DNA of 64,000 bases, from assembly GCA_963675135.1 (NCBI GenBank), contig OY776129.1:62001028-62065027 (forward strand), written 5' to 3'. The notes below the pieces were generated by a model that made no database searches, had not been told where the DNA came from, and worked only from the letters and a program-made list of their open reading frames with translations. Numbering within the stretch: the stretch's first letter is position 1; every line of letters starts with the position of its first letter. This DNA comes from Galeopsis tetrahit. Lineage: Eukaryota; Streptophyta; Magnoliopsida; Lamiales; Lamiaceae. A program made the translations under genes and the position numbers. Below are positions 46,689 to 57,280 of the stretch, in pieces.

Positions 46689-49600
46689 ATGGCACCTCTG
46701 AGAAATATTAGAAGGAAAATAGAAGTGGAAAATAACGATGAGGAGAAATCTTTGGTTCCTGGATCTTCAAGAGATGGATTTGGAGCGTGGTGGAACCATT
46801 TATTGAAGAAAGTTGCTGGTAATGTTATAAATGTTAAATTCTGAAGTTTCTTGGGTTTCAATGTTCAGATCTTAATTTATATTAAATGTTGAATATTTCT
46901 TTTCCTGCTGCTGATAATCACTGTAAGTCTTAAAGGGAGTGTTTCTTCATTTGCTTTTGGTTGGATTGAGAGTTTGTTTTGCACCAATTCAATTTTATTT
47001 TATTTTGACGTTACAATTGATGTTCTTGTCACTGTGGGAATTGTAAGTGAATGTGCTCAAGTAGGATCCCTCATTATTATTATTTTTTTACCTTTTTAAT
47101 CACCGCTACAAGTTTGCGAGTTTGTTGTTTTAATGACACTAGAAAACATGATTTACTTGCTTGATTCTTCAATGCAACCATAGTACAAAAAGGAAATTCG
47201 TGTTGGTAGATTGTATTTCGAGATGAAAAATCTTATGTAAGAAATTGTTTGTTAATATCCCGGATTGTTAACTTTACTTTGACCGAACTAGATGAAAGAT
47301 ATCAATTTTGAGTATATGGAGTAGTGGGTTTTTCTGATCAAAATTAATAGTCAGAAACTGCATTTCCGACTCTCGAGTGATGTTATGTATTGTAAACGAA
47401 AGGAATGTTGTAAGGCAGTCGAGGGGAATATTACTGATGAGGGAAATATTAGTAAATAGCAATTAGTTAGTTTGGCAGTTAGTTAGTTTTGGGAGTTTCT
47501 GTTATGAGGTATTATAAATAGAGGCTGGTAGTATTGATGTAGGGGGATTGGAAATTGGAATCTGGAATTGGAAATTGGGCAGCTTCGGCTGAGTTCTTGT
47601 TATCACTTTCTTAAGTCTTTTTTTTCAATCTACTTCTTTGCACTCCATAACAAGTGATTTGAGCTGTGGCACTAAATGTTGTAGTAAATAATCAATTCAT
47701 CTCTCTAATAATAGGAATAGAGGTTGACCTTTTAACGAACACAAATTTATTTCAGGAAATGTTGATTTTACTGAGCCTAGATATTACCAAAATACAATGT
47801 GTTAGTATATCAGAGGTTCAGAAAGTCATAAACTAAGATGTAAACAGTCTTCCCTAATATGCAGAGCATCGTTTGCCTTAAAAATATTTCTCATATAGAT
47901 TTTGGATAATATTTCAAGCATCATCAAATTACTCCCAAATCGTATCGACATACATCCATATGAAAAGAAAATGTACTTGATCTAGTTTATTCTTTTTACG
48001 TGCTAGGACATACTTGCATATACTTTATCCTTTTAGAGTTTGAATAGATTCAATATGTTGTGTACTGTACTATTAAATAAATATGTTGCATCTGTACTGT
48101 TTTCTCTGGTTGATAATGTATTACAATTGTTGCTTCAACGTCTAGAATTAAGTATAAAGTGGCCTTATGGTCTCTAAGTCATAGTGCTTTTAGGGGTAAT
48201 CTTATTTCTGATGTGTCTAGGAACTGGATCTATGCTTTGTAACTGAATATGTAATCATGATAGGGACTTCTCATCCCTATTGATGCAATAAAAGTACAAG
48301 TTTCTTATCAAAAAAAAAAACTATTTTGATGATCCTCGGATGTCTGTTTAGACATATTTCAGAGTGTGGAGCATAATAACTAGCAGAAAGTTCTTAGTTG
48401 TTAGAATTTTGAGAGAAGCATACAGTCGATTTATCTGATAAATTCATGGTGTTTGATCCTCCTAATTGACCTGTAAGAAAATAGAACCTCCAAACTATGA
48501 CATCCTTGTATTTAAGTGGGCAGCATAAAATCCTCTTTCCGTAACTACTACTCCATGCGTAAAACAGCAGGTTAAACTAATTACAAAAGTATTTCTTGTG
48601 CATTAAGCGATCTTAGTTGAAGGTGAATTTTGCTGAAAAGTATGATTTAATGGAGAAAAGTATTTTAGTTTGGTTGAAACTTTTCATTGTTAATAGAATT
48701 TTCACGTACATAAACCAGCATATCATTCATATCAACATTATTTGTCATCTAGTGTCAGAAAATCTCATTTTCGTGTGTGTGTGAAGCTGCTTTCTATTAT
48801 TGTCAGAAAATCAGTCCCCCAAACCTGTTCCATGTTGACCTGAATTCAGTATAGGAATTGCTAGAGTTTTGCACTTATAGTGACTTGTTTTCATTTAATG
48901 TTTGTCCTCATCTAGTGACCCTTCAAAATGTTGATATTTCTTTAACAAAATATAAGTTCCCGTTACTCTATATCTTTTACTTTTGCCTTCAGTGAAGAAA
49001 ATAGATGAGTTAGCACTTCCTTTTCCTTAACGGAGTGTGTCCTCCTTTCAGATATTAGAGCCTTATAATCCTTACATCTTGTATTGATCAAGTCATTATG
49101 CAACTTGTAGATATTTTAATCTCGTTTATGTGTCTTGCAGAAAAGCCGTCGACATCTCAGGGAGTTGACACCTTCAGATCTAATTTCAGGATGTCACGGA
49201 ACACCTTTGACTACGTTTGTTCACTTGTCATGGATCGTATGATGTCCCAAACTCATTATACTTTCATAAATGGTAACCCCATGTCACTTCAAGACCAAGT
49301 GGCCTTAGCACTGAGAAGGCTTGGCTCTGGCGATTCGTTAGTTTTGATTGGTGAATCATTCGGGACATACTGCTCAACTGTCTCCCAAGTGACGTGGCGC
49401 TTCGTGGAGGCCATTGAAGAAAAACGGCTCCTTCACCTCGGCTGGCCTTCTACAGCAGAAGAATTAGCTGAGATAAAATGCAAGTTTGAAAAAATCCGAG
49501 GACTTCCAAATTGTTGTGGTGCAATCGACACCACTCATATCTCAATGGAACTGGCGTCATTGGATCAGGATGCTGGCCATTGGTTGGATAATAAGGGCAA

Positions 49601-50174
49601 GCACAGCATGATTCTACAAGTTATTGTGGATCCTGACATGAAATTCCGGGACGTAGTTGCTGGATGGCCGGGTCATTTAAAGGAATCTTTGGTCCTCCAA
49701 AGTTCGAACTTCTACGAAAAATGTCAAAAGGGGACGATTCTGAATGGGAGCCCGATATTCTTGCCTGGAGAAACGGAGCTTAGAGAATACATTATTGGCG
49801 ATCAAGCCTTTCCGTTGTTTTCTTGGCTCATGACTCCATTTCAAGGGAAAAGACTCTCGCCAAGCAAGATAGATTTCAACGAGAGGCTCGTTGCTAGTCA
49901 TTCCATTGCTCGTACGGCATTGGTGAGGTTGAAGGAAACATGGAAGATGTTGAACAGTGATGCGTGGACACCAAACAAGAAGAATTTGCCGAAGATTATT
50001 CTTACTTGTTGCATTCTTCACAACATTCTTATAGATAAGGAGAAGGATGAAGATTTGGAACAGTTTTCTTCTATTGAAGAACATGATTCAGGATACAAAC
50101 AAGAAGTTTGTGAAGTTGTTGATATGAAGGGATCGATTGCGAGGGGTAATTTGGTTAACTATTTTTCTGGTTAG
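46689..50174 (+). CDS. ALP1-like: ALP1-like protein, domesticated PIF/Harbinger transposase (gene B)
   Basis: Exon 1 46689-46818, intron of 2,322 bp, exon 2 49141-50174; 387 residues, uninterrupted. Same architecture as gene A at 30177-33244: a basic N-terminus (MAPLRNIRRKIEVE), a GAWWN patch, QDQVALALRRLGSGDS, GLPNCCGAIDTTHI, EYIIGDQAFPLFSWL and LTCCILHNILIDKE. Of the Harbinger Asp-Asp-Glu triad only the first Asp is kept. The second position is Glu (LKESLVL) and the third is non-acidic (IARTALVRLK), as in gene A, so loss of catalysis predates the duplication. Differences from A are spread along the protein, many of them substitutions such as GTHHST to GTYCST. The intron holds a solo LTR (47381-47652) and a non-LTR insertion (~48145-48318) absent from A. 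Expression may differ because the TATA box has changed. Confidence 0.9.
47381..47652 (+). mobile_element. Short solo LTR (or TRIM LTR) in the intron of gene B
   Basis: 272 bp, starts TGTTATGTATTG and ends CTCCATAACA (inverted TGTTATG), flanked by a perfect 5-bp duplication AGTGA (47376-47380 and 47653-47657). Contains TATAAATAGAGG at 47512-47523, a promoter-like TATA box in the same direction as the gene. The intron of gene A lacks it. Confidence 0.88.
48145..48318 (+). mobile_element. Truncated non-LTR (LINE/SINE) insertion with A tail
   Basis: Relative to gene A, about 175 bases are inserted in the intron and end TTTCTTATCAAAAAAAAAA. This 3' A tail is the mark of target-primed retrotransposition. 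No coding content. Confidence 0.6.
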
Positions 50175-50869
50175 TATGGATCAAGAAATGTTGCATTGAC
50201 AGGTTTAGTTGGGAGTTTTTTTTTAAATAATTAGATTCGATTCATGACTTTATTCAAGTGTTTGAATTTAAAAAAAAAAAACCTTTGAATTGATCTGGAA
50301 GGATATGTGGTTTTTATATCGTTTGGTTTAGGACGTATTTTGTCAAGAGAATTTATCGTTTGTTGCAGAGACAAATACGTATGTATGAATTAGATTTGAA
50401 AAATAATCGCATGGACTTTAGTGCATATTGTATGTATTTAGTTTAGATCATTACTACAGAGAATTTACTGTACCTCGGCTGTTTAGAATTTTTGGGAGAA
50501 AGGTTTTGTGATAGTTGAAAGTTGTAGAAAGAAGATGCATTGAGAGCACACGTGTTTTACCCTCACTGTGTGATAATACACAAATGACAAAGAGCCCTTC
50601 AAAATTAGGAATGGAGATATTAGTTACATTAACAAAGAGATTGTGATTGTAGTGGTCAATAGCATTACATCCAATAAGTGATATTGTTTGACTTGTAAGG
50701 TATTAGTGTTTAAAATATACAGAAAATCGATAAATTAATACACAATTATTTAATAAACTCTCTAAAATAATATTTTGATCGGTCCGATTTAAGGATAGGA
50801 TACTAAATTAATAATTTGTTAAAATTATAAAATAATACATTTTTTATAATCTCTATAGACCCATATAAA
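50175..50869. other. 3' flank of gene B
   Basis: No gene. Should hold the 3' UTR, and part of it (TTTGTTGCAGAGA) still aligns to the flank of gene A. Confidence 0.5.
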
Positions 50870-51119
50870 ATACTCTCTCCGTCCCAACTTAACTTTCATA
50901 CAATCATACCTACTTTTTCGATCCTTTAGAAACTCTACCCATACAATATCTAAAATATTTTATTTAATGTTATTATTTTTATGGTACATACATACACACA
51001 AGTCAACTCACTTATTTATTTTTTTATAAAATTATATCTCAAAATTCTATTTATTATAATATTTTTTAAAAAGGGGGTGAAAGTAAGTATGAAAGTTAAG
51101 TTGGGACGGATGGAGTATA
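50870..51119. mobile_element. Stowaway MITE, well preserved
   Basis: Starts CTCTCTCCGTCCCAACTTAA and ends TTAAGTTGGGACGGATGGAG, near-perfect inverted termini extending to GTATGAAAG, with TA flanks. Confidence 0.9.
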
Positions 51120-51488
51120 AATTAATAATTTCTTATATATTACATATTAAATTAATGATTTATAATAATTTCTTGAAAAATGACTCAATTGTCCTTTATT
51201 TTTTGTTGAAATCAATTTAACCTTTAATCTCGTTTTTTATTTTTCTTATCATTGTAAGAACTTTTAGTGTTATTTTTTCATAGCTCAACAAAATATCATT
51301 CAATATGATTACCGCTAGTCTCGTTTTGCGAAAAGGGCTCCATGATAAAATTTTCATTATAAATTAATAAAATATTAATTAATATATAAATTAATAATTA
51401 CTATTATTTTATCAATTAATTAATAACTTTTTTAGTTAATAAATTTTGGTGGTCCATCATTATTAATTTATAGAGTTTATTGAATACT
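51120..51488. other. AT-rich spacer between two MITEs
   Basis: No gene or named repeat seen. Confidence 0.5.
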
Positions 51489-51768
51489 ACTCCCTCCGTC
51501 CCGGGATAGCTTGCATAATTTGACCGGCACATTATTTAAAAAAAGTGGATTTAGTGGTTGATGATGTAAGATAAAAGAGTGGTATTTTAGGTAATTTGAT
51601 AATGTGTAAAGTGAAATGTATGGAAAAAAGGAGTGGCAAATTTGAAAATAAAATGATGTTGTGAGTTTATTAATTTTGTGGGGTATTTCCATATTAAGAG
51701 CGTGCAAGTAATTTTGGGACGTCCCAATAAAGAAAGTGTGCAAGTAATCACGGGACGTTAAGGAGTAT
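51489..51768. mobile_element. Stowaway-like MITE
   Basis: Starts CTCCCTCCGTCCCGGGATAG and ends AATCACGGGACGTTAAGGAGTA, with inner GCTTGCATAA / GTGCAAGTAA also inverted. Confidence 0.85.
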
Positions 51769-51944
51769 TTAATTTATAAATTAATGTTGTTTAAAATATA
51801 CACTAATGCTTTTAATGTACAAACTTCGACGATCCAAGAGAACTCTGTTTGTGTATTTTAGTTAACAAATATCAATGCAAATCAAAGGTAAAAGAACAAT
51901 TTTGCCATGTGTTTTGTACCTAGTAGTAATTTAGAGGAAAATAT

Positions 51945-52197
51945 TGTATACGGTCTATAACATTTTTCATTACTTTTGAATACATAAATTAAGAAAAATG
52001 ATTAAATTATAGATATAGTACAAATAATATGATTAAGAGAGATGATGAGATAGAGAGAAAAAGTAAGATATAAAGTAAAGTGTAAGAATAAAAATTTAAA
52101 ATATATTTAGTAAAAAGGGTATGAAAAGTTTATAGATGAACGAAACAAAATAACAAAATGAAAAGCTTATAGATGGACAGAACTCGAAAGGAGTATC
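51945..52197. mobile_element. Probable Stowaway-like MITE, left end diverged
   Basis: The right end AGATGGACAGAACTCGAAAG + GAGTA resembles a Stowaway terminus, and GTCTATAACATTTTTCATT near the left end is its weak inverse. Confidence 0.35.
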
Positions 52198-52249
52198 TAA
52201 TATTGACTTTGCAAAAGTCTATGATTCAATTGACTAGGGGTATATGAAC

Positions 52250-53448
52250 TGTTGGAATTTTTGAGCACCCAACAATGGCTTTACAAAATTGACAGAAATA
52301 AATAACAAAATTGTAAATACAATTGAATTAATAAGTACACAGAGTCTTCGATTTTCCTCTTTTAGCAGCTTCCCAAACCACGCAGGTTCTCGAAATCAGC
52401 AACAGCGACCCCATCTCACGAACAATAGGAACAAAGCTAAAGTCGAGTCAAGGAAACCCTTTTCCCGCAAAACGAATACGTCCCGGCTAGTGCTCACGAT
52501 TTGACGTAACGTTTTAAAAGGTAAAACGATTTTCGCCTCTATACGAGCAGCACCACAACGTATAGAGTTCTAACGAACTGAATCGACACGAAAACTGGAC
52601 TGCACTCTATATGCTCGATGCAAATATGTATGATGTTATGATTTTTTCTATGAAATCAAGTATCGTGTCTCTTTGTGTGAGTATGCAAGTGTTTTTTGCA
52701 ACATGAAACATGCACCCTATTTATAGGCATGTTCCAACATGTGAGGGGTCTCCACATTTATTGTGGCATTCATGTTATTTGTAACGCCATGCGGTTACAA
52801 GATTTAATTATGACATTCATGGTTTTGTAACTCCTTACGGTTACAAATTCATTACTGAAACGTCTATGAACCTGGACACCTGAACGTCCAAGTTCATCAC
52901 AATTTGTAACGTCAATGTACCTAGACATCCTCAACGTCCAAATTAATCATAGTTCAAATTCAACTTTTAAATTTATTTGGGTTAACCCAATTTCGATGGG
53001 TCTGAAAGCCCAAATTTAAAACCCACGAGTCACGAGACCAAGACTAGGCCCAAGCTCAACCGGACGAGCACACACGTGCATCCGTATAGACTATTGGATT
53101 GCTCCTTAGTCATTATTATTTGAACCATTGTAACACCCTCCTATTTATAAGGAGTAATTAGTCTCATTAAACTTTCAAAGTTTCAATGTGGGACAATTAG
53201 CATGATATAACACTTTATCCCATAAAGTGTATTATTTGACGTTTCAACTTCGTGAATTAATTTCTCACTCACCGAAATTCGGTTTTAAGATTTTAAATAC
53301 ACTACGAACATCTACTCCGAGAGTAGAACGATTTTATGCCATTTAATTTCCTTGAAATTACATTTATAGCCCTCAATAAATTGGTCAAAGACGAGTGTTC
53401 TCCACTCTCGTTTTAAAATTAATCAATTTCTAACCAATTTCTCCAACA
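52250..53448 (-). mobile_element. Copia-type 3' LTR (minus strand)
   Basis: 1,199 bp running from TGTTGGAATTTTTGAG to CTCCAACA on the plus strand, so on the minus strand it starts TGTTGGAG and ends TTCCAACA. A purine tract CTCATGTGGGGGAT lies just outside it at 53462-53449 (minus), as expected for a polypurine tract before a 3' LTR. Its 5' portion repeats at 55234-55523. Confidence 0.75.
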
Positions 53449-55233
53449 ATCCCCCACATGAGTGGAAATTACACCTATAATTATGCAGACTCGCAATCCA
53501 GTTCTCGAGAGACACTATTGCATCCGGATAGGTAGCTTGTGGCTTTGAACCTTCCGTAGTCAAACACTATCGAGTACACCGGTGGCTTAGTGGACACAAT
53601 GCCTTGAACTATTCATCCTTGGTGTGTACCGAGACAACAGTGTAGACACAATAAAGCCTCAATGCCTTTTCGTTCTCACGTTTTTGTCCGTTTTGGCCAT
53701 GGACATCCTTTAATTTAATAAGTGTTAGTCGAAGCGGCCCTCACTTCTCACTTATATATGTGATCTCCTTTAGAGTATCCCGTCATACTCAACCTCCTCG
53801 AGGCGTTAGGAATCATTAAAAGTCAAAGACTTAACCTTTACCACAATCTTACTGTTGGGAAATTAATTCCCCCAATGGCAGACGAAAAATAAACAAGAAA
53901 TAAAATGAAGAAACAACACAATCACCAACACAAGAATTTAACGTGGAAACTTCAAAATCGGAGAGAAATCACGACCCACCAAAGAGATCACCATATGATA
54001 AATTTTTACAATCACACAGAATTCCTCTCTTTTGACACTCAACCCTCATACACTCTTTCAAGTCTACAATGACTCTCACCTTTTTCACAAGACTCTATTA
54101 CAAGAGAATATAAGAAAAGACTTTAAACTAGAATCAAATACAAGACTAAAGTGTATTGATTGGTGCATTTGTAACAAAGACCTAAGGGCTCCTTATATAG
54201 GATTAGGAAGTCCTCCCTTCTTTCCTCACATCCGATGTGGGATAAAAGCTCCTTTAAAAAACTCATTTTATTTTAACACAAGCCCAAGCCCAAGCCCAAC
54301 ACTTACGGGTTTCGACACTTGGTGTTGTGCTCTCCAAGGAATAGTCGGGAATACCAAGTGTTTCCAACAAACATTCACAGCTTAGTTTTCCCATTGAACC
54401 ATGATATTGGGATCTCCAGTCAACATGGTTGGGTTACCACTGTTTACATTTTTATTTGTGGATTTTTGGACTCATTCCTTCTAGCACATTTGTTTGATCT
54501 CGATTTTAAGCCTTTTGTAGCAGATCTACTTGAGACCAAACATTTTTAAATACCCCCACATTTTGAGGTATTTAAAAATCCACCTCTAATTGCACAAACT
54601 TCAAATCACATACGTCTATGTGACTTAAGTGTAGAGGTCTAATGTTCCTTTCAAAATTAAATGACAATTTTTGTCAATTTTAAAACTTCCACATATATCA
54701 TACACCCTTTAGGTTTATTGATATTTGGAATATTAATAAATTATAATTTATTAATCTTTTTATAGCTTTAGATTTACAAAAATCTCAAACGCTATAAAGA
54801 GGAACATTTAATTACATAAATAATCGTAAATGTAATTTTATTCATATGCTATTATTATTACAGCATTTGACTATTCTCCGATTGTATTTTTCAATTCGGA
54901 GTTTCACAAACAAGTCATAGAGACTCATACCACGAACTTCTTAGTTCTGACATCCTCGGTTTTGTACTTTCGTTCCAAAAACTCCCACAGTTCTTTTGGC
55001 AGTACGAAACGACTGATACACGTTATACAACGCGTCAACTAGTCCTCCAAGGACGTAGTTACGACTCATAAAGTCACAACGACCCATTGGTCGTAGACAA
55101 CATGTTTAGCATTATCCGTGTCGTTTTTATCGACCACGGATGGATCCTCCCAGAGGAACCTTGCTAATTATAACGTTGTTATCGTTATCTCCGTCTTTAG
55201 CCATTGCTATGAGTACAATATTCGTTTTGCGAT
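53449..55233 (-). mobile_element. Decayed Copia internal region with gag relic
   Basis: On the minus strand, just inside the 5' LTR, an ATG at 55204 opens MAKDGDNDNNVIISKVPLGG, then stops. Further in (about 55000-54940) ELWEFLERKYKTEDVRTKKF appears, the characteristic string of Copia gag (UBN2-type) proteins. Frameshifts and stops break it, and no protease, integrase or RT is found. The remainder is non-coding and hosts an LTR-like insert (53853-54369). Confidence 0.65.
53853..54369 (-). mobile_element. Probable solo LTR nested in the Copia remnant
   Basis: 517 bp bounded by TGTTGGGAAA and GTTTCCAACA. On the minus strand it has ATCCCACATCG (54243-54233) and TATATAAG (54199-54192), 33 bases apart, then GGAGCCC. 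No matching 5-bp duplication (CTTAC / AACAT). It could be a solo LTR whose target duplication has decayed, or a recombinant. Confidence 0.6.
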
Positions 55234-55523
55234 TGTTGTAATTTTTTAGCACCCAACAATGGCTTTACAAAATTGTAAATACAATTGAATTAATAAGTAC
55301 ACAGAGTCTTCGATTTTCCTCTTTTAGCAGCATCCCAAACCACGTAGGTTCTCGAAATCAGCAGCAGCGACCCCATCTCACGAACAATAGGAACAAAGTT
55401 AAAGTCGAGTCAAGGAAACCCTTTTCCCGCAAAACGAATACGTCCCGGCTAATGCTCACGGTTTGACGTAACGTTTTAAAAGGTAAAATGACTTTCGCCT
55501 CTATACGAGCAGCACCACAACGT
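55234..55523 (-). mobile_element. Copia 5' LTR, interrupted by the Gypsy element
   Basis: Repeats 52250-52560 with a few changes and a ~22-base indel (ACAGAAATAAATAACAAAAT is present only in the other copy). Similarity stops exactly at CACAACGT, where the Gypsy LTR begins. The rest of this LTR is expected beyond the right edge of the window. Confidence 0.8.
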
Positions 55524-57101
55524 TGATTCGGGTGGAATTTACACGTTTTTGAGGCATATGTGAAGCATATTTCATTGATTTATGCATTGATTATGATTGT
55601 TTGAGCCAAAATGAGAGAAGGGTTGTGTTTTGTCGATTTTATAGGAAATACGATGGAATTTGGAGCAAAACACCAACCATACTTTACTGGATCAAGAAGA
55701 GGAGTGCACGGTTGGATTCGTCTCGAAAAATTGAGTGGAATAGCAAAAAGAATCGAGCCAATCGGAGGTCGGAAGCTCAAGATACGAAGGGACGAAGTTG
55801 GAGGACGAAAGCGAAGGAGCCAATACGAAAGTTTGGCCCGGCCGGGCCACATTTTCCGCCCGGCCGGGCGGCCAAATTCAGAATTTTCACCCAAATACGA
55901 AGCTTCCGCCCGTCCGGGCGGCACCACCCGCCCGGCCGGGCCACTTGGCCCCTGTTTTCGTAATTCTCGGCCAACACTCCCGCCCAGCCGGGCCACTTTC
56001 CCACCCGGCCGGGCCACCCTATTTTCGGTGCCAAACACGTGTTTTCTCTATTTTTGAGGGATCTACTTGCAAATATCACACCCAAACCCTACCCCAACAC
56101 TATAAATACCCCATTTCTTGAAATTCAAGAAATCCTCCCCAAATTTCTCAATTCCCACACATAGTTACACATATTTGGAGGTGTTTTGGTCATATCTTCT
56201 TCATCTCTCCACCAATTCATGCAAGACAAGAGGCATTAGCTAGGGAATTTCATTCCCTACCACATCTTAGACTAAGTTTTCTCTTTCTTTCCCTTTTTAT
56301 TTAGTTATTTCATTTGGAATTTGTAATTTGATTATGTTTGTAGTTAGCTAAACACAATTTGTGGTTCTAAGGCATTGTAGAGATTTGGATTGATGTTTAT
56401 GAGTAATTTCTTGATTTAATTGGTGTTTATCTCTTATTTGCATGTTTAATTATCCATTGTAAAGCATGTTGTTAGTGGCCATGATGATTTGCTTGATCCA
56501 TTGTTAATTGGGGTAGTATCGAGAGATTTATTCCATTTAATCGTATGCGAATATGCAACCCGGTATTATTATGATCTCGAGAGAGGATTAATTATCGGAG
56601 AGGGAATCAAATGATCTTAGGAGCTATTTTAGATGGTGTAATATTTGTGATGTAGACATACGAGCTTATATTACATTGCGTCTTTGGATTAATTTGTATC
56701 GAGAGATCGATTAGTTCTTCTTTTGCGATCACCTTATATGAGATAACCTTAATAGCCATTTAAACGAGATAACTCTCATAAACGGACGTCTAAATACTAC
56801 AATTGCCTTGGAACCCACCTTCTTTCTTTGAGTTACATCCATTTCACTTTCGTTTTCTTGATTTATATGGTATTTGATCGATTTCGTCTTTGCTCTTTAT
56901 TACTTATTTGTGACACTTGGTAGGTAATTTTAGAGTAAATCATCATATTCAAATTATCGATCACGTCTACTTAGAACTCGACTAGCAAACTACCACTTTT
57001 ACGCTTAGCCTTCTCGTGGGATCGACCTCGTGCTTATCACGCTACAATAGACGCCGTACACTTGCGGTTGTTTATTTTAGTGTTGCATATCACGTGAATC
57101 A
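55524..57101 (+). mobile_element. 5' LTR of an Athila/Tat-like Gypsy element
   Basis: 1,578 bp, from TGATTCGGGTGG to GAATCA (perfect 6-base inverted ends). Nearly identical to the copy starting at 61730. A block at 55840-56025 has five GGCCCGGCCGGGCC-type palindromes. A TATA-like ACTATAAATACCCC lies at 56099-56112. High LTR identity implies a recent insertion. Confidence 0.88.
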
Positions 57102-57107
57102 AGTTTA

Positions 57108-57125
57108 TGGCGCCGCTGCCGGGGA
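57108..57125 (+). other. Primer-binding site, tRNA-Asp type
   Basis: TGGCGCCGCTGCCGGGGA lies 6 bases after the LTR, differing at one position from the tRNA-Asp-complementary site typical of Athila/Tat Gypsy elements. Confidence 0.8.
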
Positions 57126-57280
57126 GGTTTTTATAAGCTCTAGAGTGTAGGCTAGGAGAGTTTTAGTTTAGACAATTTATTTGCTTTCTTTATTTGCAAA
57201 AATCCAAAAATATTTGTGTTTGTTACTTTGAGCTTATTTGTATTTCTCACTCTCGTTTGCTCTTTTGATAGATATGGTTT

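Noticed and set aside
55580..56121. Overlapping open frames of 100-150 codons on both strands in the Gypsy LTR, repeated at 61729-62308
   Set aside because: They arise from GC palindromes within an LTR, are open in several frames at once and have no domain. LTRs are not normally coding.
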